Assembly (NCBI RefSeq): GCF_005405285.1
Contig: NZ_BJDT01000004.1
Span: forward strand, 1-64,000
From: Weissella sagaensis
GTDB lineage: Bacteria; Bacillota; Bacilli; Lactobacillales; Lactobacillaceae
DNA length: 64,000 nucleotides
Direction: 5' to 3'
Below the pieces are notes generated by a model, which did no database searches, was not told where the DNA came from, and saw only the letters and a list, made by a program, of their open reading frames with translations. Shown here piece after piece: positions 20,146-30,377 of the stretch; the stretch's first letter is position 1, and every line of letters begins with the position of its first letter. The position numbers and the translations under genes were made by a program.

Positions 20146-21072
20146 TTAGTTTTCCTCCTCATCAGCTGGCAAATACTTTGCCCGCAATGCTTCATCCTTT
20201 AACAAAGGGAATCCCAGTTTCTTACGCTCATCGATAAATGCACGTGCAACTGAACGTGCCATATTACGAATACGTGAAAGATATTTAGCACGTTCAGTAA
20301 CTGATACAGTACCACGTGCATCCAACAAGTTAAAAGTATGTGATGATTTCAAAATGTAATCATAAGCTGGATGTACTAAGCCATCAGCCAATAATTTCTT
20401 AGCTTCAGCTTCATATTCATTAAAGTGGCGTAACAACATCTCTGAGTCTGACTTTTCAAATGAGTAAACAGAATGCTCATATTCAGGTTCTTTAAAGATG
20501 TCACCGTACAAGACACCATTTCCCCATTCCAAGTCATAAACTGTTGGTACATCTTGAATGTATGATGCCAAACGTTCCAAACCATACGTAATTTCAGACG
20601 TAACGGCATCAACTTGAATACCACCAACTTGTTGGAAATAAGTGAATTGGGTAACTTCCATACCATCAAGCCAGATTTCCCAACCAATACCAGCAGCACC
20701 CATTGATGGGTTTTCCCAGTTATCTTCGACGAAACGAATATCATGGGCTAGTGGGTCAATTCCCAAAGCTTTCAATGAGTCTAGGTATAATTCTTGAATA
20801 TTATCAGGGGATGGCTTCATCACTACCTGGAATTGATGGTGTTGGTACAAACGGTTAGGGTTGTCACCATAACGACCATCGGCTGGACGACGTGATGGTT
20901 CAACATAGGCAGCATGCCATGGTTCTGGACCATTAGCACGCAAAAAAGTGTAAGGACTCATAGTTCCTGCACCTTTTTCCGTATCATAAGCCTCCATTAA
21001 CATAGCCCCTTGATCGGCCCAAAACTTTTGTAACGTCAAAATAATATCTTGCACACTCATTTTTGCGCTCAT
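20146..21072 (-). CDS. glyQ: glycine-tRNA ligase alpha subunit
   Basis: The catalytic subunit that forms glycyl-adenylate. The 308 aa show [38 protein letters not shown]-like sequence (here LRANGPEPW), [14 protein letters not shown] and the class II motif region [21 protein letters not shown]. The start at 21072 follows AAAGGA. Expression is set by the glycine T-box just upstream. Confidence 0.97.
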   Translation of the reverse strand: MSAKMSVQDIILTLQKFWADQGAMLMEAYDTEKGAGTMSPYTFLRANGPEPWHAAYVEPSRRPADGRYGDNPNRLYQHHQFQVVMKPSPDNIQELYLDSLKALGIDPLAHDIRFVEDNWENPSMGAAGIGWEIWLDGMEVTQFTYFQQVGGIQVDAVTSEITYGLERLASYIQDVPTVYDLEWGNGVLYGDIFKEPEYEHSVYSFEKSDSEMLLRHFNEYEAEAKKLLADGLVHPAYDYILKSSHTFNLLDARGTVSVTERAKYLSRIRNMARSVARAFIDERKKLGFPLLKDEALRAKYLPADEEEN

Positions 21073-21110
21073 TATGACAAATTCCTTTCTTTTGACCAGG
21101 AAAAACCACA

Positions 21111-21306
21111 AAAAAGCCCTACATCAACCATACTAAAACGGTCAATGTAGGGACGATAATATCGCGGTTCCACCCTACTTCTGGTATCACTACCAGCAGC
21201 TTTTTTCATTTAGTTTATTAGCTAATGACGCCCCTTAATTACAATCAGACCATTCTCACATTAACAATGGCTTGCTGTGCTGATTATTAATTAATTCTTT
21301 CATTAG
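21111..21306 (-). promoter_or_regulatory. glycine T-box riboswitch of glyQS
   Basis: The T-box sequence AGGGTGGAACCGCG is at 21163-21176 on the minus strand. A strong terminator (CCCTACAT/ATGTAGGG, 21117-21152, then T-run) overlaps it in the usual way. Stem I is closed by CTAATGA/TCATTAG, and the internal loop on its 3' side offers GGC (21230-21232) as specifier, a glycine codon. TTGACA (21353-21358) with TAAACT (21331-21336) is the likely promoter. Uncharged tRNA-Gly should stabilise the antiterminator. Confidence 0.93.
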
Positions 21307-21368
21307 TATGCGTAAGCTTTACAATTTATAAGTTTAGCACGCCTTATCGTCTTGTCAATAAGGATATT

Positions 21369-22160
21369 TTAGGACTTATCCCCATCCGATTCTGGTTTAC
21401 GAGTTATCATACGATTTTGCCAACTTGCTAATTGTTGAATAAACGATTTAGCACGTAAATGAATCCCAACCTGGTCATCATATAATTTATCCATTAACCG
21501 GGCCATTTCTTGTTTTGTCTTGTCTTGTAAATCTAATGAGCCAAGCAAGTGCAAATCGATTTCAGCTAATTTAGATAAAATACGTACAGCGCGACTATCA
21601 ATATGCATCCGATAGGGATCAACCTCCCAATGCTGCTGACACAGTGTACCATTCAATTTTTCAGAAAAATCTAATGGTAAATCGCGACGACCGCACACCA
21701 CACATTCTCCCCATGTTGGTTGAATCCCAAATATGGGTAACAATTGTAACTCAAAATAATTAGCAATCCCCTGCGGATCTAGTCCTTTTTGTAATTTTTG
21801 CATTGCTTCAGCCACTAAATCGTACCATTTAACAAGCGGTTGATTATCAACAAATGCTGCATCAATCAATCCAATAATATAAGTCATATAGGCATTTAGA
21901 ACAATGTCTGTCATTAAAAATGATGTCGGTTGTGTTTCTTTAACATCGTTAATAAAGCTTAGTCCACTAGTATTAATGACGCCTTCAAATGTTGCCATAC
22001 TTAGAGGTTGCATTTCTGCAGCAAATTGATATCGCTTGCTCTTGCCGTAACGAACATAAAACATGCGCTTACCCGCTTGTCGCGTTAACATTTTAACCAT
22101 CAAATCTTTTTCTTTATGATCACGTTGATACATCACAATTGCATCAAAAATTTCTGTCAT
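21369..22160 (-). CDS. recO: DNA repair protein RecO
   Basis: RecO loads RecA with RecR/RecF in gap repair. The 263 aa have an N-terminal OB domain (IVMYQRDHKEKDLMVKML) and a helical C-terminal domain with a zinc-type site CVVC...C..H (near residues 150-175). The start is ATG 22160, with AGG-type signal upstream; a GTG three codons earlier is possible. It follows era by 45 bp, and the era-recO pairing is standard in Firmicutes. Confidence 0.93.
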   Translation of the reverse strand: MTEIFDAIVMYQRDHKEKDLMVKMLTRQAGKRMFYVRYGKSKRYQFAAEMQPLSMATFEGVINTSGLSFINDVKETQPTSFLMTDIVLNAYMTYIIGLIDAAFVDNQPLVKWYDLVAEAMQKLQKGLDPQGIANYFELQLLPIFGIQPTWGECVVCGRRDLPLDFSEKLNGTLCQQHWEVDPYRMHIDSRAVRILSKLAEIDLHLLGSLDLQDKTKQEMARLMDKLYDDQVGIHLRAKSFIQQLASWQNRMITRKPESDGDKS

Positions 22161-22205
22161 TGCTTTCACCTACTAAAAAAGAGACCCAACAGCCTCTTTT
22201 TCTCA

Positions 22206-23114
22206 CTAAATATCTGAATCTTCTTTATAGCCGTATGATTGCAAAGCTTGTGGCTTATCACGCCAACGGTCTTCAACTTTAACCCAAGTTTCAAGGAAAA
22301 TCTTATCACCTAGCAAGCGTTCGATATCCTTTCGTGCACGAATACCGATTTGTTTAATCATTGCTCCTTGCTTACCAATGACAATATTTTTTTGACTTGA
22401 ACGCTCAACAACAATAGTTGCTTGCACGTGTAAGTGTTCTTCATCTTCTCTTTCAATTTTATCAATAACAACTGCAACAGAATGAGGGACTTCTTGACGT
22501 GTTAATTCAAGTACCTTTTCACGAATCAATTCACTCATAATAAAACGTTCTGGATGGTCTGTGATTTGGTCTGCTGGATAATATTGTGGACCCGCCGACA
22601 TATGATTCATTGTAAACTGTAACAATTCCGGTACACCCTCACCCGTCAAAGCAGATACTGGGAATATTTCAGCAAAATCCATTTGCGTATTATAGTCAGC
22701 AATTTGGTCTAGTACTTCTGCACGGTTAATCAAATCTACTTTGTTAATAATTAAATAGACAGGTGTATTCGATTCCTTTAGTCGATGGATAATGAAATCA
22801 TCTCCCACACCACGTTTTTGATCAGCATTAACCAGCATCCACACCATGTCAGCTTCACGTAAAGCAGACATGGCTGTTTTTACCATAAAATCACCTAATG
22901 AATTATGAGGCTTATGAATCCCTGGTGTATCCATAAATACCATTTGGCCTTCATTAGTTGTATAAATACCTTGTATTTTATTACGTGTTGTTTGTGCTTT
23001 AGGTGACATGATGGCTATTTTTTCACCAATCATTTTATTCAAAAGCGTTGACTTTCCTACATTAGGACGACCTACTAACGCAATAAAACCAGACTTAAAT
23101 TCTTGTTCGCTCAT
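22206..23114 (-). CDS. era: GTPase Era
   Basis: A GTPase for 16S rRNA 3'-end maturation and 30S assembly. The 302 aa show [12 protein letters not shown] (G1), AQTTRNKI (G2), [10 protein letters not shown] (G3), NKVD (G4), SALTGEGV (G5) and a C-terminal KH domain with [13 protein letters not shown]. The ATG at 23114 was chosen over the adjoining TTG. It is part of the phoH-ybeY-dgkA-era-recO minus-strand cluster. Confidence 0.97.
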   Translation of the reverse strand: MSEQEFKSGFIALVGRPNVGKSTLLNKMIGEKIAIMSPKAQTTRNKIQGIYTTNEGQMVFMDTPGIHKPHNSLGDFMVKTAMSALREADMVWMLVNADQKRGVGDDFIIHRLKESNTPVYLIINKVDLINRAEVLDQIADYNTQMDFAEIFPVSALTGEGVPELLQFTMNHMSAGPQYYPADQITDHPERFIMSELIREKVLELTRQEVPHSVAVVIDKIEREDEEHLHVQATIVVERSSQKNIVIGKQGAMIKQIGIRARKDIERLLGDKIFLETWVKVEDRWRDKPQALQSYGYKEDSDI

Positions 23115-23139
23115 CAATATTCTCTCTATTTCTTTTATT

Positions 23140-23565
23140 TTATCTAAAAACCATTTGTAGATTAGGCAACAAGTACGGTTGAAAAATTAATACACCCACA
23201 ACAACTGCAAAAACAGCAGCAGCTAAAACACCACCAGAGGCCACATCTTTGGCTACTTTAGCTAGCGGATGATAATTTTCACCAACAATTAAATCAACAA
23301 TTGCCTCAACAATTGTATTTAAAAATTCAGCACTAATAACCGTAAAAACAGCAACTGAAATCCAAAGCCAATCTGACCGACCTAAATCTACGTATATACC
23401 AACAATCAAAACAATACAAGCAGCAAAAATATGAAAACGCATATTACGTTCACGTACTAATAATTCACCAATCCCAGCGATGGAATGACCAAATGCTTGT
23501 AAAAAGTGCGAGTTCTTTTCGACTTGCTTTTGATTATTGCTTTTTTTATTATCGTTTGAGTCCAT
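23140..23565 (-). CDS. dgkA: undecaprenol/diacylglycerol kinase
   Basis: A 141-aa inner-membrane kinase with three hydrophobic helices after a charged N-terminal tail, and the motif [17 protein letters not shown] plus [10 protein letters not shown] typical of DgkA. Gram-positive members phosphorylate undecaprenol for cell-wall lipid recycling. It overlaps the end of ybeY by 17 bp, without a clear Shine-Dalgarno, suggesting translational coupling. Confidence 0.94.
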   Translation of the reverse strand: MDSNDNKKSNNQKQVEKNSHFLQAFGHSIAGIGELLVRERNMRFHIFAACIVLIVGIYVDLGRSDWLWISVAVFTVISAEFLNTIVEAIVDLIVGENYHPLAKVAKDVASGGVLAAAVFAVVVGVLIFQPYLLPNLQMVFR

Positions 23566-24031
23566 AATTATCTAATATTTCTCGTTGTAAATCAAACATC
23601 ACTTTCTCGTCTGCTTCACTCAACATATGATCATAACCATTTAAATGCAAAAATCCATGTACTACTAAGAACCCTAATTCACGTTCATATGAATGTTCTA
23701 GATATTCGGCTTGCTCACCAATTTTATCAACTGAAACAATGATATCACCAATATTTTTAGCAATTTCTTCACTCATATCTTCATCCATTAATAATGGTAA
23801 ATCATCGCCATCATCTTCAATCGCGAATGAAATAACATCCGTTGGTTTATCTAAGCCGCGATACTCCCGATTATAACGCTGAATTTCATCGTTATTAACA
23901 AATGTTACTGACATTTCTGTGTTATCAGGTAAAGAAATGTACTGACCGGCATAATTCAACACATCATTTACTAATTTGATTTGTTCTTCAGGCACTCCTG
24001 GTTGTGATTGATCAATTATTGCTAAGTCCAT
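23549..24031 (-). CDS. ybeY: endoribonuclease YbeY (rRNA maturation factor)
   Basis: A metal-dependent RNase in 16S rRNA processing and ribosome quality control. The 160 aa carry the zinc-binding HGFLHLNGYDH motif near residue 127 and TDVISFAI in the middle. It lies between phoH (2-bp gap) and dgkA (overlap) in a conserved cluster. Confidence 0.96.
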   Translation of the reverse strand: MDLAIIDQSQPGVPEEQIKLVNDVLNYAGQYISLPDNTEMSVTFVNNDEIQRYNREYRGLDKPTDVISFAIEDDGDDLPLLMDEDMSEEIAKNIGDIIVSVDKIGEQAEYLEHSYERELGFLVVHGFLHLNGYDHMLSEADEKVMFDLQREILDNYGLKR

Positions 24032-24033
24032 GT

Positions 24034-25020
24034 TTAATCCTTTTCCATTGTCTCTTTCTTTTCTGCATTGTATAAATCATAAGCATTAATAATTGCCCCA
24101 ACGACCGGATGACGCACAACATCATCTGCGTTGAAATTAATAAATGCAATATGATCAACATTTTTTAATATGTGTTGTGATTGAATTAAACCAGATTTTG
24201 TATGAGATGGTAAATCAATTTGAGAAATATCACCATTTACCAACATTTTCGAACCAAAGCCAAGTCTAGTTAAAAACATTTTCATTTGTTGTGGCGTTGT
24301 ATTTTGTGCCTCATCCAAAATAATAAATGCATTATCCAACGTTCGTCCACGCATATATGCTAGTGGCGCAATTTCAATAGTTTCACGATCCATTAAACGT
24401 TCTGTATGTTCTTTACCTAAAATAGCATAAAGCGCATCATAAATTGGTCGTAAGTATGGATCAACTTTTTCTTTTAAATCCCCTGGTAAAAAGCCCAAAC
24501 TTTCGCCAGCTTCAACGGCTGGGCGCGTGATAATGATACGTTCAACATCACCACGTTTAAGTGCTGCTATCGCCATAACAACAGCCAAATATGTCTTACC
24601 AGTACCAGCTGGTCCAATCCCAAACGTCACATCATTTTTTCTAATTGCATGAATGTAGCGACGTTGACCATAGTTTTTTACTCTAACTGGATGACCTTTG
24701 GCATCACGTAATAAAGTCTCAGTATACATATCTTCAAAATATTCAATCGTCCCACGCTTAGCCATGTTAATTGCTGAAATAATATCTGCTGGGCTAATTT
24801 TAACACCACGTTTTATCAAAGAGGTTAATGCACTGATAACTGCTTTAGCTTGTGATACTTGTTCTTCATCACCTTTTATCGTTAATTGTGTACCTAAGAC
24901 TGACAAACTAACGGCTAAGCCTTCTTCAATTAAATTTAAATGACTATCCTGTGGACCAACTAAACCAATTTCTTGTTCTGCATTTTCAAAATGATAATTC
25001 TCTTCAACTTGAACTGTCAA
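24034..25020 (-). CDS. phoH: PhoH-like ATPase
   Basis: A 328-aa P-loop ATPase with GPAGTGKTYLAVVMA near residue 137, TRPAVEAGESLGFLPGD, the DEAQN box (FIILDEAQNTTPQQMKMFL) and GDISQIDLP. An N-terminal KH-like segment precedes the motor. The start appears to be TTG at 25020, with AGGA about nine bases upstream. It heads the ybeY cluster, and the family is linked to RNA metabolism. Confidence 0.94.
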   Translation of the reverse strand: MTVQVEENYHFENAEQEIGLVGPQDSHLNLIEEGLAVSLSVLGTQLTIKGDEEQVSQAKAVISALTSLIKRGVKISPADIISAINMAKRGTIEYFEDMYTETLLRDAKGHPVRVKNYGQRRYIHAIRKNDVTFGIGPAGTGKTYLAVVMAIAALKRGDVERIIITRPAVEAGESLGFLPGDLKEKVDPYLRPIYDALYAILGKEHTERLMDRETIEIAPLAYMRGRTLDNAFIILDEAQNTTPQQMKMFLTRLGFGSKMLVNGDISQIDLPSHTKSGLIQSQHILKNVDHIAFINFNADDVVRHPVVGAIINAYDLYNAEKKETMEKD

Positions 25021-25050
25021 CCGCTACATTCCTCACATTTCAAAATATTT

Positions 25051-25077
25051 GATTGCCTATAAAATTATAGGCTAATC
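25051..25077 (-). terminator. terminator after yqeY
   Basis: The minus strand has GATTAGCCTATAA paired with ATAGGCAATC, followed by an AT-rich tail without a strict T-run. Confidence 0.5.
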
Positions 25078-25111
25078 ATCTATGTATCGAGGTTACCCCC
25101 GCTTAACTAAA

Positions 25112-25552
25112 TTATAGTAAAGTTTGTACTTTTTGGCTAACCATCTTACCGTCAGCTTTTCCTTTAACCTTTGGCATTAGTGCACCCATAACTTTCCCCA
25201 TATCTGCTTTACTGGTAGCACCAACTTGTGTAATTGTTTCTTGAACAATTTTTTCAACTTCAGCTTCTGATAGTTGTTCTGGCATGTACTTTTCTAATAC
25301 ATCAATTTGATTTTGAATGCCTGCTACCAAATCATCACGACCAGCTTCTTGGTAAGATGTTTTTTCTTCAACACGTTGTTTCATTTCACGTGATAAGACT
25401 GTCATTTCATCTTCATCAGTCAAATCATGACCAAGTTTAATTTGTTCATTTGACAAAGCAGATTTTACCATACGAATAACACTTAAAGTCTCTTTATCCT
25501 TAGCTTTCATTGCCGTTTTCATATCAGCTGTTAATTGTACTAGTAATCCCAT
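25112..25552 (-). CDS. yqeY: GatB/YqeY domain protein
   Basis: A 146-aa all-helical protein, the stand-alone YqeY family related to the tRNA-contacting tail of GatB. Blocks MKAKDKETLSVIRMVKSAL and DVLEKYMPEQLSEAEVEKIV and ADMGKVMGALMP are diagnostic. The role is presumably tRNA-linked but unproven. It follows rpsU, as in many Firmicutes; AGGAG precedes the start. Confidence 0.93.
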   Translation of the reverse strand: MGLLVQLTADMKTAMKAKDKETLSVIRMVKSALSNEQIKLGHDLTDEDEMTVLSREMKQRVEEKTSYQEAGRDDLVAGIQNQIDVLEKYMPEQLSEAEVEKIVQETITQVGATSKADMGKVMGALMPKVKGKADGKMVSQKVQTLL

Positions 25553-25579
25553 TTCTTAACTCCTATTGTTTTTCTTTAT

Positions 25580-25617
25580 TATACAACAAAACCGGACTAT
25601 CAACTAGGATAGCCCGG
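25580..25617 (-). terminator. rpsU terminator
   Basis: CCGGGCTATC pairs with GATAGTCCGG, followed on the minus strand by TTTTGTTGTAT. A TATAAT just beyond could be the yqeY promoter. Confidence 0.75.
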
Positions 25618-25628
25618 CATAGATCGTT

Positions 25629-25814
25629 TTACCGACCCTTCTTGTTCTTACGCTTACGTGCGGCCTCAGCCTTCAACTTACGTTGTACTGATGGCTTAAT
25701 GTAGTATTCACGCTTACGGTATTCTTGTAGAGTACCGTCCTTTGATACACCACGCTTAAAGCGACGGAGAGCATCATCAAGAGACTCATTCTTACGAACA
25801 ACAGTCTTTGCCAT
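25629..25814 (-). CDS. rpsU: 30S ribosomal protein bS21
   Basis: A 61-aa, very basic protein matching bS21 over its full length ([26 protein letters not shown], Arg/Lys-rich tail). It binds near the 3' end of 16S rRNA and helps initiation. It has its own terminator. Confidence 0.97.
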   Translation of the reverse strand: MAKTVVRKNESLDDALRRFKRGVSKDGTLQEYRKREYYIKPSVQRKLKAEAARKRKNKKGR

Positions 25815-25935
25815 AATGTTTACCCTCCCTTCACGTGTGAAGATTTCAACTTATATTTAATATACGTCGCACACTTTGTTCTTTACTATCTTATCAAAAA
25901 TAGCATTATTGTCAATGCTTTCTTTAAAATCCTTA

Positions 25936-26817
25936 TTACAATTTTGGTTCGTAAAAGCCACCAAATATTCGATCAACCTTCCAAAGTGATGCCCAAGCAG
26001 TAGGGTCTGCTTTAAAAATAGCTTCATGTAACTCAAATTGCTCATACATTGAAATAACCGTAAACAAAATTTCCTTATTATGATGATTGTAACCCCCCTC
26101 AGCATGATGGACAATTGTAATCCCCCGGTGCAATTCATCTTGAATTTCCGCAATGACTTGCTCTGCATTTTCAGTCACAATCATAACTTGCATTTTTTGT
26201 TGTCTTGTATATACCAAATCAATAACACGAGCATTTACTACCAAACCAATTCCGGTAAACAATGCATACTGCACACCAAACATGATGCCTGATGCAATCA
26301 ATATAAAAAAGTTGAACGTCAAATTAACGGCTCCCATTTTAGCGCCTGTCTTATGACGAATCAAAATACCAATTATATCTAATCCACCCGTTGATAACCC
26401 ATTACGTAATGCAAATCCAGTCCCAAATCCGTTTACTGCACCACCAAAAATCGCCATTGCTAGCGGATCTTCTGTCCATAATTGCGCTGGTTGTTTAATC
26501 CAATTCATTGCTAACGCTGCCAGCAAAATAGCTAAACCTGTAAAAAAGGCAAATCGTTTACCAATTTTACGGTATGCTAACAAAAATAGTGGCAAATTCA
26601 ATATAACTAGCCATGCACCAACAGGGATACTCACGTCGAATACTCGCCGAATTAAAGTATTTAATAATTGCGCTAAACCTGTAAACCCTGATGAATAGAT
26701 ATGCCCGGGTGTCCAAAAAAAGTTTAACGCAATCGCTGACGCCAATGCATAAACCATCGCGCTTCCAATACGTGTCGAATATTTATGATGATCTAGATAC
26801 TGTTTTAACTGGTCCAT
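25936..26817 (-). CDS. YitT family membrane protein
   Basis: A 293-aa protein with five to six membrane helices (DUF161 repeats, RNGLSTGGLDIIGI motif near residue 135) and a soluble C-terminal DUF2179 domain (about 205-290, GGYNHHNKEILFTVIS). The family is unassigned functionally. ATG 26817 was chosen because AAAGGA lies five bases upstream, against an upstream ATG without such a signal. Confidence 0.88.
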   Translation of the reverse strand: MDQLKQYLDHHKYSTRIGSAMVYALASAIALNFFWTPGHIYSSGFTGLAQLLNTLIRRVFDVSIPVGAWLVILNLPLFLLAYRKIGKRFAFFTGLAILLAALAMNWIKQPAQLWTEDPLAMAIFGGAVNGFGTGFALRNGLSTGGLDIIGILIRHKTGAKMGAVNLTFNFFILIASGIMFGVQYALFTGIGLVVNARVIDLVYTRQQKMQVMIVTENAEQVIAEIQDELHRGITIVHHAEGGYNHHNKEILFTVISMYEQFELHEAIFKADPTAWASLWKVDRIFGGFYEPKL

Positions 26818-26910
26818 TATTCCTTTTCTTTCGTCATACAATCCAATAAAGTCGTTTATGATTTTATCATGGTTAATCAATATATCAAAATTATTTTAAA
26901 TAACCTCCCT

Positions 26911-26950
26911 CACAAAAAATTGCCTTGCATTTTATAACCGCAAGACAATT
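26911..26950 (-). terminator. hisS-aspS terminator
   Basis: The minus strand has AATTGTCTTGC paired with GCAAGGCAATT, followed by TTTTTTGTG. Confidence 0.88.
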
Positions 26951-26962
26951 TCTAGATGAATG

Positions 26963-28768
26963 TTATTCTTCAGCCATATTTGGTGCCGTAACATCTGCGT
27001 AAACAGGTGCCGTTAACTTCAAATCACCAACAACTTGCGCCTCAGCAACTGGCGTTGGTGCTTGAGTCATTGGCTCAGTAGCCTTTGAATTCTTTGGGAA
27101 TGCAATTACTTCACGAATATTATTTTGACCAGCTAACAACATTGCTAAACGATCAAGTCCCAAAGCAATACCACCCATTGGTGGGAATCCATATTCCATT
27201 CCTTCTAACAAGAAGCCAAATGCTTCATGTGCTGCTTCTTTTGTAAATCCAAGTGCAGATAACATCTTTTCTTGGACAGCCATTTGGTGAATACGAATTG
27301 AACCTGAGCCTAATTCATAACCATTCAAAACTAAATCGTATGATTGTGCATGTGCTTGATGAGCACCATCAGTTGTTTCTAACAATGGCAAATCTTCTTC
27401 ATTTGGCATCGTAAATGGATGGTGGGCTGCAATCCAACGATTTTCTTCTGGTTGATACTCAAATAATGGCCAATTAATAACCCATGCAAATGCCCAGTTA
27501 TTTTGATCAATCAAATCAAGTTCTTGCGCTGTACGACGACGTAAAGCATCTAAAGTGGCTGCAACAACATTTTTATTATCAGATGCAAATAATAATAAGT
27601 CGCCCGTATTAGCCCCTGTTGCTTTTAGTAATGCTTGTTCCTTGTCCTTTAAGAACTTAGCGATTGGACCAGTAATACCATCTTCACCAACTTTTAACCA
27701 AGCCAATCCCTTAGCGCCAAAACGTGTCACATATTGGGCCATCTTATCAATATCTTTACGTGAATAGTGTTCTGCTCCACCTGGTACAACAATTGCCTTT
27801 ACTTCACCACCGGCTGCAATTGCATTAGCAAAAACACCAAATTCTGAATCAGCCATTAATGCTGATAAATCTTGTAGTTCCATGCCAAAACGCATATCAG
27901 GCTTATCAGTTCCAAAACGACGCATAGCATCAGCATATTCGATAACTGGAATATTGTCAGCATCCAAGTCATAATCAACTGTTTTTTTCATAATTGCAGC
28001 AACCCATTCACCAACCAAAGCCATAATTTCATCTTGATTCATAAAAGACATTTCAACATCAAGTTGTGTAAATTCTGGTTGACGATCGCCACGTAGATCT
28101 TCATCACGGAAAGCACGTGCAACTTGATAGTAGCGATCAAAACCAGCACCCATTAATAATTGCTTAAATAATTGTGGTGATTGTGGTAATGCATAAAATG
28201 AACCTGGATATACACGTGAAGGTACAAGATAATCACGTGCACCCTCTGGTGTTGACTTAGCCAAATAAGGCGTTTCGATATCAATAAACCCATGCTCGTC
28301 TAAAAATTCATGAGTTGCAGCCGTAATTTTTGAACGAATACGCAAATTACGTTGCATTTCAGGACGACGCAAATCTAAGTAACGATACTTCAAGCGCAAT
28401 TCATCTGACACATTAATATCGTCTTCAATATAAAACGGTGTTGTCTTTGATTCTGATAGAATTTTCGCATCAACAACTTGCACTTCAATTTTCCCTGATC
28501 GCAAATTATTGTTAACAGCCCCTTCACCACGTGATTTAACGGTTCCAACGACTTCAATAACGTATTCTGTACGCATACTTTCAGCAACTTGCAAAGCAGC
28601 CTCATTAAATTCATTAGAAAACGCTAATTGGACGAGGCCTTCACGATCACGTAAATCAACGAAAATTAAGCCACCTAAATCACGACGCTTTTGTACCCAA
28701 CCTTGTAGGGTTACCGTTTGTTCTAAATACTTTTCATCAATTAAACCTGCATAATTTGTTCGCTTCAT
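26963..28768 (-). CDS. aspS: aspartate-tRNA ligase
   Basis: A class II synthetase of 601 aa: N-terminal OB anticodon-binding domain ([20 protein letters not shown]), catalytic core with [18 protein letters not shown] (motif 2), a bacterial GAD insertion (about 290-420), and [14 protein letters not shown] (motif 3). It begins 2 bp after the hisS stop, so both genes answer to the hisS T-box. No truncation was seen. Confidence 0.97.
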   Translation of the reverse strand: MKRTNYAGLIDEKYLEQTVTLQGWVQKRRDLGGLIFVDLRDREGLVQLAFSNEFNEAALQVAESMRTEYVIEVVGTVKSRGEGAVNNNLRSGKIEVQVVDAKILSESKTTPFYIEDDINVSDELRLKYRYLDLRRPEMQRNLRIRSKITAATHEFLDEHGFIDIETPYLAKSTPEGARDYLVPSRVYPGSFYALPQSPQLFKQLLMGAGFDRYYQVARAFRDEDLRGDRQPEFTQLDVEMSFMNQDEIMALVGEWVAAIMKKTVDYDLDADNIPVIEYADAMRRFGTDKPDMRFGMELQDLSALMADSEFGVFANAIAAGGEVKAIVVPGGAEHYSRKDIDKMAQYVTRFGAKGLAWLKVGEDGITGPIAKFLKDKEQALLKATGANTGDLLLFASDNKNVVAATLDALRRRTAQELDLIDQNNWAFAWVINWPLFEYQPEENRWIAAHHPFTMPNEEDLPLLETTDGAHQAHAQSYDLVLNGYELGSGSIRIHQMAVQEKMLSALGFTKEAAHEAFGFLLEGMEYGFPPMGGIALGLDRLAMLLAGQNNIREVIAFPKNSKATEPMTQAPTPVAEAQVVGDLKLTAPVYADVTAPNMAEE

Positions 28769-28770
28769 AA

Positions 28771-30081
28771 TTATTGTTCCTCGTTCTCTTCTGCGTCTGT
28801 CACATAGTCTGGCAAATTAGTGTACAATTCGACCAATTTTACAGTAATTTCTTTACCAGTACTCATGTTTTTAATGTTCGCACTTTGCTCAGCTAATTCA
28901 CGTTCACCAATCGTAATCATATAGCGCGCATTTAGACGATTAGCCGCTTTAAATTGCGCTTTTAATTTCCGATCTTCATAATCACGATCAGCACTATAAC
29001 CAAATGAACGAATTGCTTGTACCATCTGCATTGCCGTAACATCTGTATCATCACCTTGATTAGCAACATAAACATCCAAATTATTAGCTGTTGGTAGTGG
29101 GGCATTTTCCGATTCTAGTAACAACATCAATCGTTCCAAACCAATTCCAAAACCAACCCCTGCCATTTCAGGACCACCAAATTGTGACACAAGACCATTA
29201 TAGCGACCACCACCTGTGATGGTTGCCCAACCATGACCTAATGCTTTGGCTTGTGTCATTACTTCAAAAATTGTGTGGTTATAGTAATCCAGGCCTCGCA
29301 CAACCGTTGCATCTACTTCATAATCGATGCCTAATGCATCTAAATACTGTTGTACTTTTTGCCAGTGCTGCTGTGCATCTTCAGTTAGGTAATCTAAAAT
29401 TGATGGTGCATCAGCAACAATTTCTTGATCCTTAGCATCTTTTGAATCAAGCACCCGCAATGGATTTTTTTCTAGCCGTTCTTGTGAATCATGTGATAAT
29501 TCATCGAAATGTGGTTGTAAAAAGTTGATCAAAGCCTGACGGTAGTTTTCACGAGATTCTTGGTCACCTAATGAATTTACTTTAACTTTCAAATTCGTAA
29601 TACCAAGTGTCTGGAAAAAATCAACAGCCATTGCAATTACTTCAGCATCTAACGCTGGTGATTCTGATCCTAATGCTTCCACACCAATTTGGTGAAATTG
29701 ACGCATACGACCTGCTTGTGGCCGTTCATAACGAAACATTGGTCCAATATAAAAGAGCTTATATGGTTTAGCATGTTCAGGACCATACAATTTATTTTCT
29801 ACAAAAGCTCGAACTACCCCAGCTGTTCCTTCTGGACGCAATGCGATATGCCGATCACCTTTATCTTTAAAATCATACATTTCTTTTGTTACAACATCTG
29901 ATGTATCACCAGCTGAACGTGCAAAAATATCGAAATTCTCAAAAATTGGTGTCCGTACTTCTGCGTATTGATAATCACTAAATAACAAACGCGCAGTTTC
30001 TTCAACATAATGCCATTTAATAGCGTCTTCCGGTAATAAATCAGCAGTTCCTTTAGGCTTTTGGAATAATTGTTTTGCCAT
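28771..30081 (-). CDS. hisS: histidine-tRNA ligase
   Basis: A class II synthetase of 436 aa: [17 protein letters not shown] at the start, motif 2 [20 protein letters not shown], the histidine-A loop [13 protein letters not shown], and a C-terminal anticodon domain (about 325-420). It is the first gene of the hisS-aspS operon behind a T-box leader. Confidence 0.97.
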   Translation of the reverse strand: MAKQLFQKPKGTADLLPEDAIKWHYVEETARLLFSDYQYAEVRTPIFENFDIFARSAGDTSDVVTKEMYDFKDKGDRHIALRPEGTAGVVRAFVENKLYGPEHAKPYKLFYIGPMFRYERPQAGRMRQFHQIGVEALGSESPALDAEVIAMAVDFFQTLGITNLKVKVNSLGDQESRENYRQALINFLQPHFDELSHDSQERLEKNPLRVLDSKDAKDQEIVADAPSILDYLTEDAQQHWQKVQQYLDALGIDYEVDATVVRGLDYYNHTIFEVMTQAKALGHGWATITGGGRYNGLVSQFGGPEMAGVGFGIGLERLMLLLESENAPLPTANNLDVYVANQGDDTDVTAMQMVQAIRSFGYSADRDYEDRKLKAQFKAANRLNARYMITIGERELAEQSANIKNMSTGKEITVKLVELYTNLPDYVTDAEENEEQ

Positions 30082-30107
30082 TGTTTTTCTCCCATCATTT
30101 TCAAAAA

Positions 30108-30330
30108 ATAAAAGAGCACCCCCAACGATAATTAATCACTATCGTCAAGGGTGCTCATCAAAAAAGCACGGTACCACCTTGTGTTTGGCTAAAAACCGTA
30201 ACGTGGTTCAGCGCACAATTATGTGACCTTAAAAGTGTCCCCTCAATCTTGACAATACGGACTTACACCTTACTCCGCTCGCTTGATTTGCGCTAATTGA
30301 GTTTTCTTTCTCATCGGTTTTATTTCAAAT
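30108..30330 (-). promoter_or_regulatory. T-box riboswitch of hisS-aspS with overlapping Asp/His codons
   Basis: The T-box AAGGTGGTACCGTG is at 30167-30180 (minus). The terminator pairs GAGCACCC with GGGTGCTC (30114-30156) and has a T-run. Stem I pairs CTCAAT with ATTGAG above a short AAAG/CTTT base. The 3' side of the internal loop between them reads GGGACA followed by C (about 30234-30241), so GAC (Asp) and CAC (His) overlap in the specifier position (30235-30239). Confidence 0.9.
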
Positions 30331-30377
30331 ATTATACTTCATTATCTTATAGTTATAAAATACCGTCAAGTAAACAT

